A DNA stretch of 64,000 bases, taken from contig NZ_BBQF01000001.1 of the NCBI RefSeq assembly GCF_000813345.1, positions 744,001 through 808,000 on the forward strand. Reading direction: 5' to 3'. Of the stretch, positions 27,483 to 35,967 are shown piece by piece. Source of the stretch: Sulfurospirillum arsenophilum NBRC 109478 (GTDB lineage Bacteria > Campylobacterota > Campylobacteria > Campylobacterales > Sulfurospirillaceae). The position numbers and the translations under genes were made by a program. The notes under the pieces were generated by a model. The model worked only from the letters and a program-made list of their open reading frames with translations. It searched no databases and was not told the origin of the DNA. How positions within the stretch are numbered: position 1 is the stretch's first letter; each line of letters starts with the position of its first letter.

Positions 27483-29332
27483 TAGTATTTCCTCTCTTCA
27501 ATTTTAAACTGACCGACAACAACATCTTTCCAGTCTAAATGCATTTGACCTTTTTCATCCATTGTGACCATAGAGTGTTTTAAGAAGTTTGCATCATCAC
27601 GTTTTAAGTAATCTTCACGGAAATGAGACCCTCGTGATTCCTTTCGAGCCGTAGCACCCATAAGTGCAGCGCGAGATGCAAGCAACAAGTTACCAAGTTC
27701 AACATACTCTGTATAAGCTGTGTTAAATACGGGGTTTGTATTGGGGATACGAATCGCGTCGTAACGTGCTTGGAATTCTGCGTGTTTGTCAGCGAGAGCG
27801 AGTAATTTAGACTCGGTTCTAAAGATACCCATGTTATACCAGTTAGCAGCACCAAGCTCTTCACGAAGGGCGTACATATCGTTCACGTTGCCTTTGCCAG
27901 AACCGGTTATCTCTTTGAAATGACTTGTCCATTTGAGTGTTAAATCATTAAGACGTTTACCCGCACCAAAACCTGCTTTAGCTGCGTATTCAGCAGCATT
28001 AATACCCGCAATTTTGCCTGTAACGGTTGCATCACACAATGAGTTACCACCAAGGCGATTTGCACCGTGGATAGAGACACATGCTGCCTCACCCGCTGCA
28101 AAAAGACCAGGAGCAGGAGTTGCCATAGTGTCTAAGCTTGTCACATGGATACCACCCATTGAGTAGTGTGCTGTTGGGCGAATCGCGATTGGTTTTTCAA
28201 CCAAATCCATGTTCTCAAACAACATACCAATATGACGGATTTGTGGCAAGTTTTTCATGATTTTTTCTTTGCCTAAATGCGTTACATCCAGTAAAACATA
28301 GGCTTCCATATCGTGACCATAACCACGACCTTCACGAATCTCTGTCTCAATCGAACGTGCGACAATATCACGCGGTGCTAGTTCCATTTTATTGGGTACG
28401 TAGCGTTTCATAAAACGCTCCCCTAAGTTGTTGAGCAAGATGCCACCTTCACCACGTGCTGCTTCAGTGATGAGCGTACCACCATGGCAAACGCCCGTTG
28501 GGTGGAACTGAAGCATCTCTGGGTCTTTGAAGATTAAGCCTGCACGAAGGGCTGCCGCGGCACCATCACCTGTTGCGATGTATGGAGTTGAGGTACGATT
28601 CCAAAAAACTCGAGTGTAACCTCCCGTTGCTAAAACGACGGATTTCGCACGAACAGGAGCGATGTCTCCGGTACGAATGTTACGTAACACAACACCCTCA
28701 CAATGACCGTTTTCAATGCTAAGATCAAGCATATGATGATCCATCAAAAACTTGACACCGTTTTTAAGCGCATCATCCAAACAGGTATGCGTTAAAATGT
28801 GACCTGTTTTATCTTCTGCAAAATTACAGCGAATTTTACTAGCGCCACCTGCGTAACGTTTATCAACATTACCTTTGCTATCGCGTGAAAACGGCATACC
28901 AATGTAATCAAGCTCATGAATAGCCGCACCTGCGTAAGTTGCAAACTTCATTGCGGTATCTTGATCGACTAAGAAGTCACCACCTTTAACAGTATCTTTA
29001 GCGTGAAGCTCAAAGGAGTCTCCTTCACTAAAATCAATAACACCATTAATGCCACCCTCTGCCATGGTTGTAGCACTTCTGGTTGGCATCACTTTGCTCA
29101 CCACAACTACGCTTAGATTTGGGTTCTTTTTACGTGCGGCAACAGCAGCTCTAAGACCTGCAGCACCTGAACCAATAATTAATACATCACAGGTTGGCAT
29201 ACCTGATGAATTAGGCGTAGAGGTTGAAGATGCAGCAAATGCTTTTTCTACCCCTGTGGTACTCACTGCCAACGCACCCATGGTAATACAGGCTGACTGC
29301 AGAAACTCTCTTCTGGTAAACTGTTCACTCAT
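27482..29332 (-). CDS. mfrA: Methylmenaquinol:fumarate reductase, flavoprotein subunit, Tat-exported
   Basis: The 616-residue flavoprotein starts with a twin-arginine signal, TRREFLQSACITMGALA, cut near residue 33, so the enzyme is periplasmic. FAD binding is marked by GSGAAGLRAAVAA (about 54-66), and the catalytic region by HPTGVCHGGTLITEAARGEGG (about 276-296), HYSMGGIHV and GANRLGGNSLCDA. The position that carries the FAD-linking His in ordinary SdhA/FrdA (RSHT) reads RSATT here, so flavin attachment by that residue is not expected. The order mfrA-mfrB-mfrE matches Wolinella. A good AAGGAAA precedes the ATG. Confidence 0.93.
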   Translation of the reverse strand: MSEQFTRREFLQSACITMGALAVSTTGVEKAFAASSTSTPNSSGMPTCDVLIIGSGAAGLRAAVAARKKNPNLSVVVVSKVMPTRSATTMAEGGINGVIDFSEGDSFELHAKDTVKGGDFLVDQDTAMKFATYAGAAIHELDYIGMPFSRDSKGNVDKRYAGGASKIRCNFAEDKTGHILTHTCLDDALKNGVKFLMDHHMLDLSIENGHCEGVVLRNIRTGDIAPVRAKSVVLATGGYTRVFWNRTSTPYIATGDGAAAALRAGLIFKDPEMLQFHPTGVCHGGTLITEAARGEGGILLNNLGERFMKRYVPNKMELAPRDIVARSIETEIREGRGYGHDMEAYVLLDVTHLGKEKIMKNLPQIRHIGMLFENMDLVEKPIAIRPTAHYSMGGIHVTSLDTMATPAPGLFAAGEAACVSIHGANRLGGNSLCDATVTGKIAGINAAEYAAKAGFGAGKRLNDLTLKWTSHFKEITGSGKGNVNDMYALREELGAANWYNMGIFRTESKLLALADKHAEFQARYDAIRIPNTNPVFNTAYTEYVELGNLLLASRAALMGATARKESRGSHFREDYLKRDDANFLKHSMVTMDEKGQMHLDWKDVVVGQFKIEERKY

Positions 29333-29457
29333 AAGATTTCCTTGTAAATGATTTTATAAATTTAAAATTATATTTTCTAAATACATTTTAAATTTAATGA
29401 CAGCAAAATATTAATACACTTTTATTCATAAGTCAAAGACTGTTTTATATATGTTCT

Positions 29458-29475
29458 CATAGGTGTTTTCCTATG
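29458..29475. promoter_or_regulatory. Candidate LysR-type operator between mfrA and the LysR gene
   Basis: CATAGG and CCTATG flank a six-base spacer (CATAGG-TGTTTT-CCTATG), a perfect interrupted dyad of the size and symmetry bound by LysR-type regulators. It lies about 40 bases upstream of the lysR start and 126 bases upstream of mfrA, in the divergent promoter gap (29333-29515), so it could serve autoregulation and control of mfrABE. Confidence 0.5.
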
Positions 29476-29515
29476 GGATAAAGTTCTATAAAATATCGTA
29501 TTTAAGGGGTTTATA

Positions 29516-30415
29516 ATGAGTTTAAAGCAAATAGAGTGTGTTGTAATGGTTGCAAAATTAAAAAGCTTTACAAAGGCGGCTCAAAAGCTCAAAATTGCCC
29601 AGCCATCTTTAAGCCAGAGTATTAATATCTTAGAAAAGCAAATTGGTGTACCACTTTTTGATCGAAGTACAACGCCTATTAGTCTGACCCATGCGGGAGA
29701 GATATATCTCTCGAAAGCACATACGATTATAGAACTTTACAATGATCTAAATGTGCAAATGCGCGATGTGACAGGCTTTGAAAATGGGAAGTTAAGGCTA
29801 GGGATCACGCAAACGGGTTACCATTTTATTCACGACGCGTTATCGATATTTTATAAAAAATTCCCCAATACAGATTTGAAAATTACGCAAGTATTTTCGA
29901 CGCTGAATTTAAAAAAGATGCTTCTTGATGGAGATATTGATATCGGAACACTGATTTTACCCCTTCATACGGATGAATTAAGCTATAAAGTTATTAAAGA
30001 AGATCAAGCGTGTCTGGCTTTACCGATAACTCATCCTCTTGCTCAAAAAGCAAAGAAAAAAACGAAAGGGTATCCTTTTATTGCATTAAATGAACTCAAA
30101 AATGAAAAATTTATCCTACCTAAAGATAGCCAGCGTAGCCGTGCAATTTACGATGCTATTTTTAAAAAAGCGGGCTTTGAACCCAAAGTTTTTTGTGAGA
30201 CAGAGACCTTTGATATAGCCAATTCTATCGTTGCATCAGGCATTGGTGCTTGTTTTACCTTGCCTCAATTTATCAAAGAAGATAAAGAAGATAAACTCAT
30301 GCTTTTTAGCATCGATGAACCACTGCTTAATCGTACCGTTGTTTTAGCGTATCGAAAAGACAAACGTTTATCAAAAATTGCGCATGAATTTTTAGCGATA
30401 GCAAAAAGCCTATAG
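29516..30415 (+). CDS. LysR-type transcriptional regulator
   Basis: The 299-residue protein has an N-terminal winged helix (about 1-60: MSLKQIECVVMVAKLKSFT, AAQKLKIAQPSLSQSINILEKQIG) and a periplasmic-binding-protein-like effector domain (about 90-295). Length is typical. It is divergent from mfrABE across a 183-base gap with a dyad, and divergent LysR genes often control the neighbouring operon in response to a pathway metabolite; fumarate or succinate would be guesses. The 127 bases after it show no clear terminator. Confidence 0.92.
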   Translation: MSLKQIECVVMVAKLKSFTKAAQKLKIAQPSLSQSINILEKQIGVPLFDRSTTPISLTHAGEIYLSKAHTIIELYNDLNVQMRDVTGFENGKLRLGITQTGYHFIHDALSIFYKKFPNTDLKITQVFSTLNLKKMLLDGDIDIGTLILPLHTDELSYKVIKEDQACLALPITHPLAQKAKKKTKGYPFIALNELKNEKFILPKDSQRSRAIYDAIFKKAGFEPKVFCETETFDIANSIVASGIGACFTLPQFIKEDKEDKLMLFSIDEPLLNRTVVLAYRKDKRLSKIAHEFLAIAKSL

Positions 30416-30542
30416 AACGGGGAAATTTAGCTTCATAAAGCCATTTGTAAACTCATAAAATAAAGATATTTTAGGATTTCAAGAAAGTTCTAATCATGCT
30501 TAAGTTAAGATAATTTATTTTTATTCTCAATAGGGGTTTGTT

Positions 30543-31184
30543 ATGGAAGCGCGTATTCGCAGTATCTCAATATTTTCACATTTAAACGATGAGCAACTTG
30601 AAAAACTCAAAAAAATTTCTGTCATTAAAAAGTATAAAGCCAAAGAGATTCTTTTTTATGAAGGCGATGCACCTACGTATCTTTATGTATTGCTTCAAGG
30701 AACGCTCAGAGTTTACAAAACCAACCACAAAGGACAACAGATCTTTTTGCACCAATTTTATCCGGGTGGATTGGTGGCAGAACTGGCCAATTTTGAGAAC
30801 ATTCCTTATCCTGCGACGGCTGAGTTTATGAGTGACAGTGAAGTGTTACGCATCGACTACAAGGCGTTAGAGCATGATTTTTTCAAGAACCCTGATATCT
30901 CTTTTGAAATTATCAAATCCCTCATTGCCAAACATAAAATTCTCATTGATGTCATTCAAAAAGAGGTTATTTTAACGGCTGATGCGAAAGTAGCGAAGTT
31001 TATCTTGGAAAATGGAGAACTCTTTAAAACACTTAAAAATACCCAAGTAGCTTCTATTCTCAACCTTACGCCTGAAACACTTTCGAGAACACTCTCAAAA
31101 TTTAAGTCTTCCAACATGATTGAATTGGATGAAAAACACCATATACAAGTCATAAATCGTCAAAAATTAGAAGAGGTACTATAA
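30543..31184 (+). CDS. Crp/Fnr-family regulator upstream of nrf
   Basis: The 213-residue protein has a cyclic-nucleotide-binding-like beta roll (about 10-125), a dimerisation helix and a C-terminal winged helix (about 160-213). The recognition helix reads TPETLSRTLSKF, with the E-x-x-S-R residues that in Fnr contact TTGA half-sites. No N-terminal Cys cluster exists, so it does not sense oxygen through an Fnr-type iron-sulfur centre. It lies directly before nrfHAIJ, whose upstream region has a TTGAC-N4-GTCAA dyad. It may sense nitrite, nitric oxide or redox state, or haem. A different Crp/Fnr paralogue lies at the other end of the nrf genes. Confidence 0.92.
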   Translation: MEARIRSISIFSHLNDEQLEKLKKISVIKKYKAKEILFYEGDAPTYLYVLLQGTLRVYKTNHKGQQIFLHQFYPGGLVAELANFENIPYPATAEFMSDSEVLRIDYKALEHDFFKNPDISFEIIKSLIAKHKILIDVIQKEVILTADAKVAKFILENGELFKTLKNTQVASILNLTPETLSRTLSKFKSSNMIELDEKHHIQVINRQKLEEVL

Positions 31185-31200
31185 CTTTTTTGCATACATA

Positions 31201-31224
31201 CCTTGACATAGGTCAAGGTTTTTT
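31201..31224 (+). terminator. Hairpin plus T6 after the Crp/Fnr gene, overlapping an Fnr-type dyad
   Basis: CCTTGAC-ATAG-GTCAAGG (31201-31218) makes a perfect seven-base-pair stem with a four-base loop and is followed at once by TTTTTT, the form of an intrinsic terminator for the upstream regulator gene. The same bases contain the TTGAC-N4-GTCAA dyad discussed as an operator, so the element may have two roles. Confidence 0.6.
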
Positions 31225-31244
31225 ATCACCTTTCTTTATACAAT
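31203..31244 (+). promoter_or_regulatory. Predicted nrf promoter: Crp/Fnr dyad and -10 hexamer
   Basis: TTGACATAGGTCAA (31203-31216; perfect dyad TTGAC-N4-GTCAA) is followed by TACAAT at 31239-31244. The -10 starts 29.5 bases from the dyad centre, which would put the dyad at about -41.5 from the start of transcription, the class II Crp/Fnr arrangement. The nap operon has the same elements at the same distance. The predicted 5' leader to nrfH is about 160 bases. Confidence 0.65.
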
Positions 31245-31327
31245 ACCCTAAAGCTTTCAATAGATTATTTTATTAAAGATAAATTAATAAAAATAGGAGG
31301 TTGTGAGTCTTGGTTCTAGGTTGGCGT

Positions 31328-31351
31328 TGTTTCTTTACATGTAAAGAAACA
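31328..31351. repeat. 24-bp perfect palindrome in the nrfH leader
   Basis: A perfect 24-base palindrome centred between 31339 and 31340 has TTTACATGTAAA as its middle and TGTTTC/GAAACA as its arms. It lies about 60 bases upstream of the nrfH GTG and downstream of the predicted start of transcription. It is the longest member of the TTACATGTAA family here. It could bind a dimeric protein or, as RNA, fold into a loopless hairpin. Confidence 0.85.
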
Positions 31352-31410
31352 CAGAACATTAGATCTCTTATGCGAAGTTGTTTTCGTGAGATGTCTATGA
31401 AGGAGGAAAT

Positions 31411-31944
31411 GTGAAAAATAGTAATTTCCTAAAGTACGCAGCACTCTTGGTTTTTGTGATTGCTATAGGCTTTTTTGCCTATATGGTTCACGCATCCAAA
31501 GCGCTATCGTATCTCTCCAGCGATCCAAAAGCCTGTATCAACTGTCACGTCATGAATACGCAATATGCGACATGGCAACACAGTTCACATGCTGAACGGG
31601 CCGGCTGTATCGATTGTCACTTACCACGTGATAATATGGTTAATAAGTACATTGCAAAAGCACGGGATGGTTACAACCATAGTGTTGCTTTTACATTTAA
31701 TACGTACAAAAATGCCATCAAGATCAGCGACGATGGAGCGAAAAGAGTACAGGAGAATTGTATTTCGTGTCATGCGAGTTTAACCTCTCAAATGACAATA
31801 AATAGTGACAATGACCACAAATATGATGATCCAAGCGTTGCTACGGGCAGACGTTGTTGGGAGTGTCATAAAGGTGTACCACACGGTAAAGTCAGAGGTC
31901 TTGCAACGACACCTAATAACTTAGGTGTTAAAGAAGTTAAGTAA
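31411..31944 (+). CDS. nrfH: Cytochrome c nitrite reductase, tetrahaem quinol dehydrogenase subunit
   Basis: The 177-residue NapC/NirT-family protein has one N-terminal membrane helix (about 8-28) and four haem-binding CxxCH motifs: CINCH (about 44), CIDCH (about 65), CISCH (about 119) and CWECH (about 152). It anchors NrfA to the membrane and passes electrons from menaquinol. The GTG start follows an excellent AGGAGG (31401-31406). NrfH and nrfA are eight bases apart, as in Wolinella and Sulfurospirillum. Confidence 0.96.
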   Translation: MKNSNFLKYAALLVFVIAIGFFAYMVHASKALSYLSSDPKACINCHVMNTQYATWQHSSHAERAGCIDCHLPRDNMVNKYIAKARDGYNHSVAFTFNTYKNAIKISDDGAKRVQENCISCHASLTSQMTINSDNDHKYDDPSVATGRRCWECHKGVPHGKVRGLATTPNNLGVKEVK

Positions 31945-31952
31945 AAGGAGAA

Positions 31953-33488
31953 ATGATGATGAAATTCAAATTGTTACTTGTTGGCTCACTTGTCGCTATC
32001 GGAGCAATGGCATTATTGGCTGGCAATATAACCGAAAGAGAGAAACAAAGAGTCGAACTTGCTAAAGCACCAAGTGAAGCAGGAATCGAAGGTAAAGCAA
32101 AAAGTGAAGAGTGGGCAAAATACTACCCAAGACAGTTTGATTCTTGGAAAAAAACCAAAGAGAGCGACAATCTTGATGATATGCTCGCTAAAAAACCTTA
32201 CCTTGCTGTTGCATGGGCAGGTTATCCATTCTCTAAAGACTATAATGCACCACGTGGTCACTACTATGCGGTACAAGATAACATCAATTCACTCAGAACT
32301 GGCGCTCCAACAGACGCTAAAACAGGTCCTCTTCCAACGGCATGTTGGACGTGTAAATCTCCAGATGTTCCTCGTTTGATCGAAGAAGATGGTGAATTAG
32401 AGTATTACACAGGCAAATGGGCAAAATACGGCGCGCAAGTCGTTAACTCAGTCGGTTGTGCAACATGTCATGATGACAAAACAGCACAGTTGAGTGTACG
32501 TGTTCCACATTTAAATCGTGGTCTTGCAGCTGCAGGTCTTAAAAGCTTTGAAGAGTCTACTCATCAAGAGAAACGTTCACTTGTTTGTGCACAATGTCAC
32601 GTAGAGTACTACTTCCAAAAAACAGAGTGGAAAGATGCTAAAGGTGATGCTAAAACAGCTATGGTCGTTACACTTCCATACAAAAATGGTCTCACTGTTG
32701 AAGGCATGGAAAAATATTATGATGATATTAACTTCTCTGACTGGACAAACAGTATTTCTAAAACACCGATGATCAAAGCACAACACCCTGATTGGGAGCT
32801 TTGGAGAACAGGTATTCATGGACAAAAAGGCGTTTCATGTGCTGATTGTCACATGCCTTATACTCAAGAAGGCGCTGTTAAGTACTCAGATCACCAAGTT
32901 CAAAGTCCTCTTAAAACTATGGATAAAAGTTGTATGAACTGCCATAGAGAGAGTGAAGAGAAACTTAAAGGCATCGTACATCAAAAAATGGAGCGTAAAG
33001 ACTTCTTGATGGACATCGCGTTTGATAACATTGGTAAAGCACACATCGAGACTGGCCGTGCGATCGAAGCGGGTGCTAGTGATGCTGAACTTAAAGAGAT
33101 CAGAACACTCATTCGTCATGCTCAATGGAGAGGCGATATGGCTATTGCAGGTCATGGTGCATTCTTCCACGCTCCTGAAGAGGTCTTAAGACTTTTAGGT
33201 TCAGCGAATGACCAAGCACAACAAGCACGTATTAAACTTGTTAGTATTCTTGCAAAACATGGTGTTATGGACTACGTAGCTCCTGAGTTTGACACTAAAG
33301 ACAAAGCGCAAAAAATTGCAAAAGTCGATATGCCAGCTTTAATTGCTGAGAAGTTGAAATTTAAAGAGACTTTAGAGAAAGAGTGGAAAAAAGAGGCAGC
33401 TGCTAAAGGCAGACTTGCTCCAAATTCTGTCGCTCTTGATCCAGCAGTGGACAGCAAATCTTCTTACTTCGATAAAAATAAAAAGTAA
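31953..33488 (+). CDS. nrfA: Cytochrome c nitrite reductase, pentahaem catalytic subunit
   Basis: The 511-residue periplasmic enzyme reduces nitrite to ammonium with six electrons. A signal peptide spans about 1-24. Five haem sites are visible: the special active-site CWTCK (Lys as haem ligand, near residue 132), then CATCH, CAQCH, CADCH and CMNCH. The Sulfurospirillum deleyianum enzyme is a structural prototype of the family. Three successive ATGs follow AAAGGAG; any of 31953, 31956 or 31959 may be used. The CxxCK site needs a dedicated haem lyase, and the next gene fits that role. Confidence 0.97.
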   Translation: MMMKFKLLLVGSLVAIGAMALLAGNITEREKQRVELAKAPSEAGIEGKAKSEEWAKYYPRQFDSWKKTKESDNLDDMLAKKPYLAVAWAGYPFSKDYNAPRGHYYAVQDNINSLRTGAPTDAKTGPLPTACWTCKSPDVPRLIEEDGELEYYTGKWAKYGAQVVNSVGCATCHDDKTAQLSVRVPHLNRGLAAAGLKSFEESTHQEKRSLVCAQCHVEYYFQKTEWKDAKGDAKTAMVVTLPYKNGLTVEGMEKYYDDINFSDWTNSISKTPMIKAQHPDWELWRTGIHGQKGVSCADCHMPYTQEGAVKYSDHQVQSPLKTMDKSCMNCHRESEEKLKGIVHQKMERKDFLMDIAFDNIGKAHIETGRAIEAGASDAELKEIRTLIRHAQWRGDMAIAGHGAFFHAPEEVLRLLGSANDQAQQARIKLVSILAKHGVMDYVAPEFDTKDKAQKIAKVDMPALIAEKLKFKETLEKEWKKEAAAKGRLAPNSVALDPAVDSKSSYFDKNKK

Positions 33489-33498
33489 GGTTTTAAAA

Positions 33499-33524
33499 CA
33501 GGAGGGAGGTCGATCTCTCTCCTG
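33499..33524 (+). terminator. Hairpin between nrfA and nrfI
   Basis: CAGGAGGGAG (33499-33508) pairs with CTCTCTCCTG (33515-33524), a ten-base-pair stem with one G-U and a six-base loop, 11 bases after the nrfA stop. No T-run follows, so partial termination or 3' protection of the abundant nrfHA message over nrfI is more likely than full termination. Confidence 0.5.
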
Positions 33525-33588
33525 CCTTATGATATACTAAAACTTCCAAAGGCACTTTTAGTGTGTCACATTATCTTCAAGGACAAAC

Positions 33589-35967
33589 GTGTTGCTCAAA
33601 GTTTTTGGCTCCTACAAGACAACGCTTACGATTCTTTTCATTTTAGCTGTAGGTGCCGCAGTAGCAACATTTGTCGAAAATGACTTTGGCACAGCGGTAG
33701 CGCGCCATTATGTTTATAACGCCATTTGGTACGAAATGCTTTTAAGCCTTGGCGCGCTTAATCTAGCACTTGTGCTCTACCACTCTAAAATGATTTTACA
33801 TGTAAGCAAATTTACCTTTCATGCCGCGTTTATTCTCATCCTCATAGGATCTGGATTGACACGTTACTTTGGCGTGGATGGCGTCATGAAAATACGTGAA
33901 GGTGCCAGCTCAAATGTCATTTTCAGCAGCGAAAAAAACACCGAAATAACCCTTCCTTTTGCTTTACATTTAAATGATTTTGAACTAGAGCGCTACTACG
34001 GCAGTCGCGCACCATCAGCCTATAATAGCGATGTTCAAATCATTGATGGCAACATAACTCAAGATGCACACATTTACATGAACCACACGCTCACGTACAA
34101 AGGGTACAAATTTTTCCAAACTTTTTACGATCCCGATGAAAAAGGAACGATTCTCTCCGTCACCAAAGACCCTGGTGTTGAAGTGACCTATATGGGCTAT
34201 GCGTTGCTTTTTTTAGGACTTCTGTTAAATCTATTTGATCCAAAATCGCGTTTTCGAAAACTCATTGCTGAGGTAAAAAGCAGTTCATTGATCGTGCTGT
34301 TTTTACTTTTTTGTCAAGCTCCTCTTTTCTCTCAGAGTGAGTATGTTCAAAACTACTTGGATGAACACCAAAGTAAGAGCCAAGCGGTCAGCGACGCGTT
34401 TGAAAAACTTGTCGTGCAGTCACGCATGGGACGCATGAAACCTTTTGATACGTTAAGCCAAGAGGTGCTTTATAAACTCAGCGGTAAAAATAGCCTGTAC
34501 GGTATGGATGCGATGCAAGTAGCCCTTGGCATGCTCTCTCATCCAAGTGTGTGGAAAAACCTGCCGATGATTCAGACTAAAACACCCAAACTTAGGGAGT
34601 TTATAGGTATTTCCAAAGATCAGAAGTTGGCAACATTTGAAGATTTTTTTGATGGACATCGCTATAAGTTAGATGCTGAACTTCAAAAAGCATTGGCAAT
34701 GAAGCCAAGCCAGCGAGGTACCTTTGAAAACGATCTTATCAAAGTTGATGAGCGCCTCAGTATCGCGTTTATGCTCTACCAAGGCGTACTCTTTAAAATC
34801 TTCCCACTGCCCAATGACGCCAACCATACATGGTTAGCCTTCGAGCAGATGTTTGCACAGCTTCAAGGCGAAGAAGCGGAAAAACTGCAAGAGAGTTCCA
34901 CCGCGTTTGTAGGAGCACTTTTTGAGCGAAATTATGAGAAAGCGCTTTTACATGTAAAGACATTTTCGGAGTTTCAAAATAAATATGGCGCGGAGATTAT
35001 GCCCTCAACGACGCATATTAACGTTGAGATACTTTTCAATAAACTGATGATTTTTGAACGTTTAACCTTAGTGTATGTGCTTTTGGGTTTGATTCTTTTA
35101 GCGGTTGCTTTTGGACGCGTTTTTGCGCCTCAAACGGTTACATGTAAACTCACTCGCCCGCTATTTTTCATCGTGGCGTTGCTGTTTGTGCTGCACTCGT
35201 GTGGATTGGCATTGAGATGGTATGTGAGCGGTCACGCACCGTTCAGTGATACGTATGAGTCCATCGTGTACATTGCGTGGTCGTGTTTGCTGTTTTGCAT
35301 GCTCTTTTTGCGCCGTTCGTTGTTTGCACTTTCAGGCTCTGTGATGATGGCGGGCATCTTTATGTTTGTCGCACACCTCGGGCACATCGACCCTGAGATC
35401 ACCAACCTTGTACCTGTTTTAAAATCATTTTGGCTTTCGGTGCATGTCTCCATCATCACGGCAAGTTATGGCTTTTTAGCGCTTGGTTGTGCGCTGGGAT
35501 TTTTCACGTTGATACTCTTTACATGTAAACGTTCCACCCAAACCATTGCAAGCATTAAACACCTGAGTGCGATCAATGAAATCACCCTTATTTTAGGGCT
35601 GAGTCTTTTGGTTATCGGTAACTTTTTAGGCGGTGTTTGGGCAAATGAATCGTGGGGGCGTTACTGGGGATGGGACCCTAAAGAGACGTGGGCGTATATC
35701 TCTATTTTGCTCTATACGATCATTTTACATGTAAGACTTGTGCGACAGCTTTATTCGCACTATCTGTTTGCAGTGCTCTCGCTTTTGGGCTTTGCATCCA
35801 TACTGATGACCTACTTTGGCGTCAACTTTTATCTTGCAGGCATGCACTCCTACGCTACAGGTGATCCTGTTCCGATTCCTACATGGGTTTATGTTTGTAC
35901 TTTTGTGGTAGCATTATTAATTATAACTTCGTCTAAAAACAGACAATTAAAGGAAGAAAATGAATAA
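33589..35967 (+). CDS. nrfI: Cytochrome c haem lyase, fused ResB-ResC (CcsBA/NrfI)
   Basis: The 792-residue membrane protein joins a ResB/CcsB half (about 1-225 with four helices and a periplasmic loop, and continuing to 500) and a ResC/CcsA half (about 500-785). The CcsA half has the haem-handling WWD block WGRYWGWDPKETWAY near residues 690-704 and flanking His residues. In W. succinogenes NrfI attaches haem to the CxxCK motif of NrfA, and this gene has the same position. The GTG start is preceded by AAGGA. Five TTACATGTAA copies (33796, 34948, 35138, 35519, 35725) lie in this one gene, the densest cluster in the window. Confidence 0.92.
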   Translation: MLLKVFGSYKTTLTILFILAVGAAVATFVENDFGTAVARHYVYNAIWYEMLLSLGALNLALVLYHSKMILHVSKFTFHAAFILILIGSGLTRYFGVDGVMKIREGASSNVIFSSEKNTEITLPFALHLNDFELERYYGSRAPSAYNSDVQIIDGNITQDAHIYMNHTLTYKGYKFFQTFYDPDEKGTILSVTKDPGVEVTYMGYALLFLGLLLNLFDPKSRFRKLIAEVKSSSLIVLFLLFCQAPLFSQSEYVQNYLDEHQSKSQAVSDAFEKLVVQSRMGRMKPFDTLSQEVLYKLSGKNSLYGMDAMQVALGMLSHPSVWKNLPMIQTKTPKLREFIGISKDQKLATFEDFFDGHRYKLDAELQKALAMKPSQRGTFENDLIKVDERLSIAFMLYQGVLFKIFPLPNDANHTWLAFEQMFAQLQGEEAEKLQESSTAFVGALFERNYEKALLHVKTFSEFQNKYGAEIMPSTTHINVEILFNKLMIFERLTLVYVLLGLILLAVAFGRVFAPQTVTCKLTRPLFFIVALLFVLHSCGLALRWYVSGHAPFSDTYESIVYIAWSCLLFCMLFLRRSLFALSGSVMMAGIFMFVAHLGHIDPEITNLVPVLKSFWLSVHVSIITASYGFLALGCALGFFTLILFTCKRSTQTIASIKHLSAINEITLILGLSLLVIGNFLGGVWANESWGRYWGWDPKETWAYISILLYTIILHVRLVRQLYSHYLFAVLSLLGFASILMTYFGVNFYLAGMHSYATGDPVPIPTWVYVCTFVVALLIITSSKNRQLKEENE

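Noticed and set aside
29423-29436. Possible TTGAC-N4 dyad upstream of mfrA on the minus strand
   Set aside because: Only one half-site matches; the second half and the -10 at the expected distance are poor.
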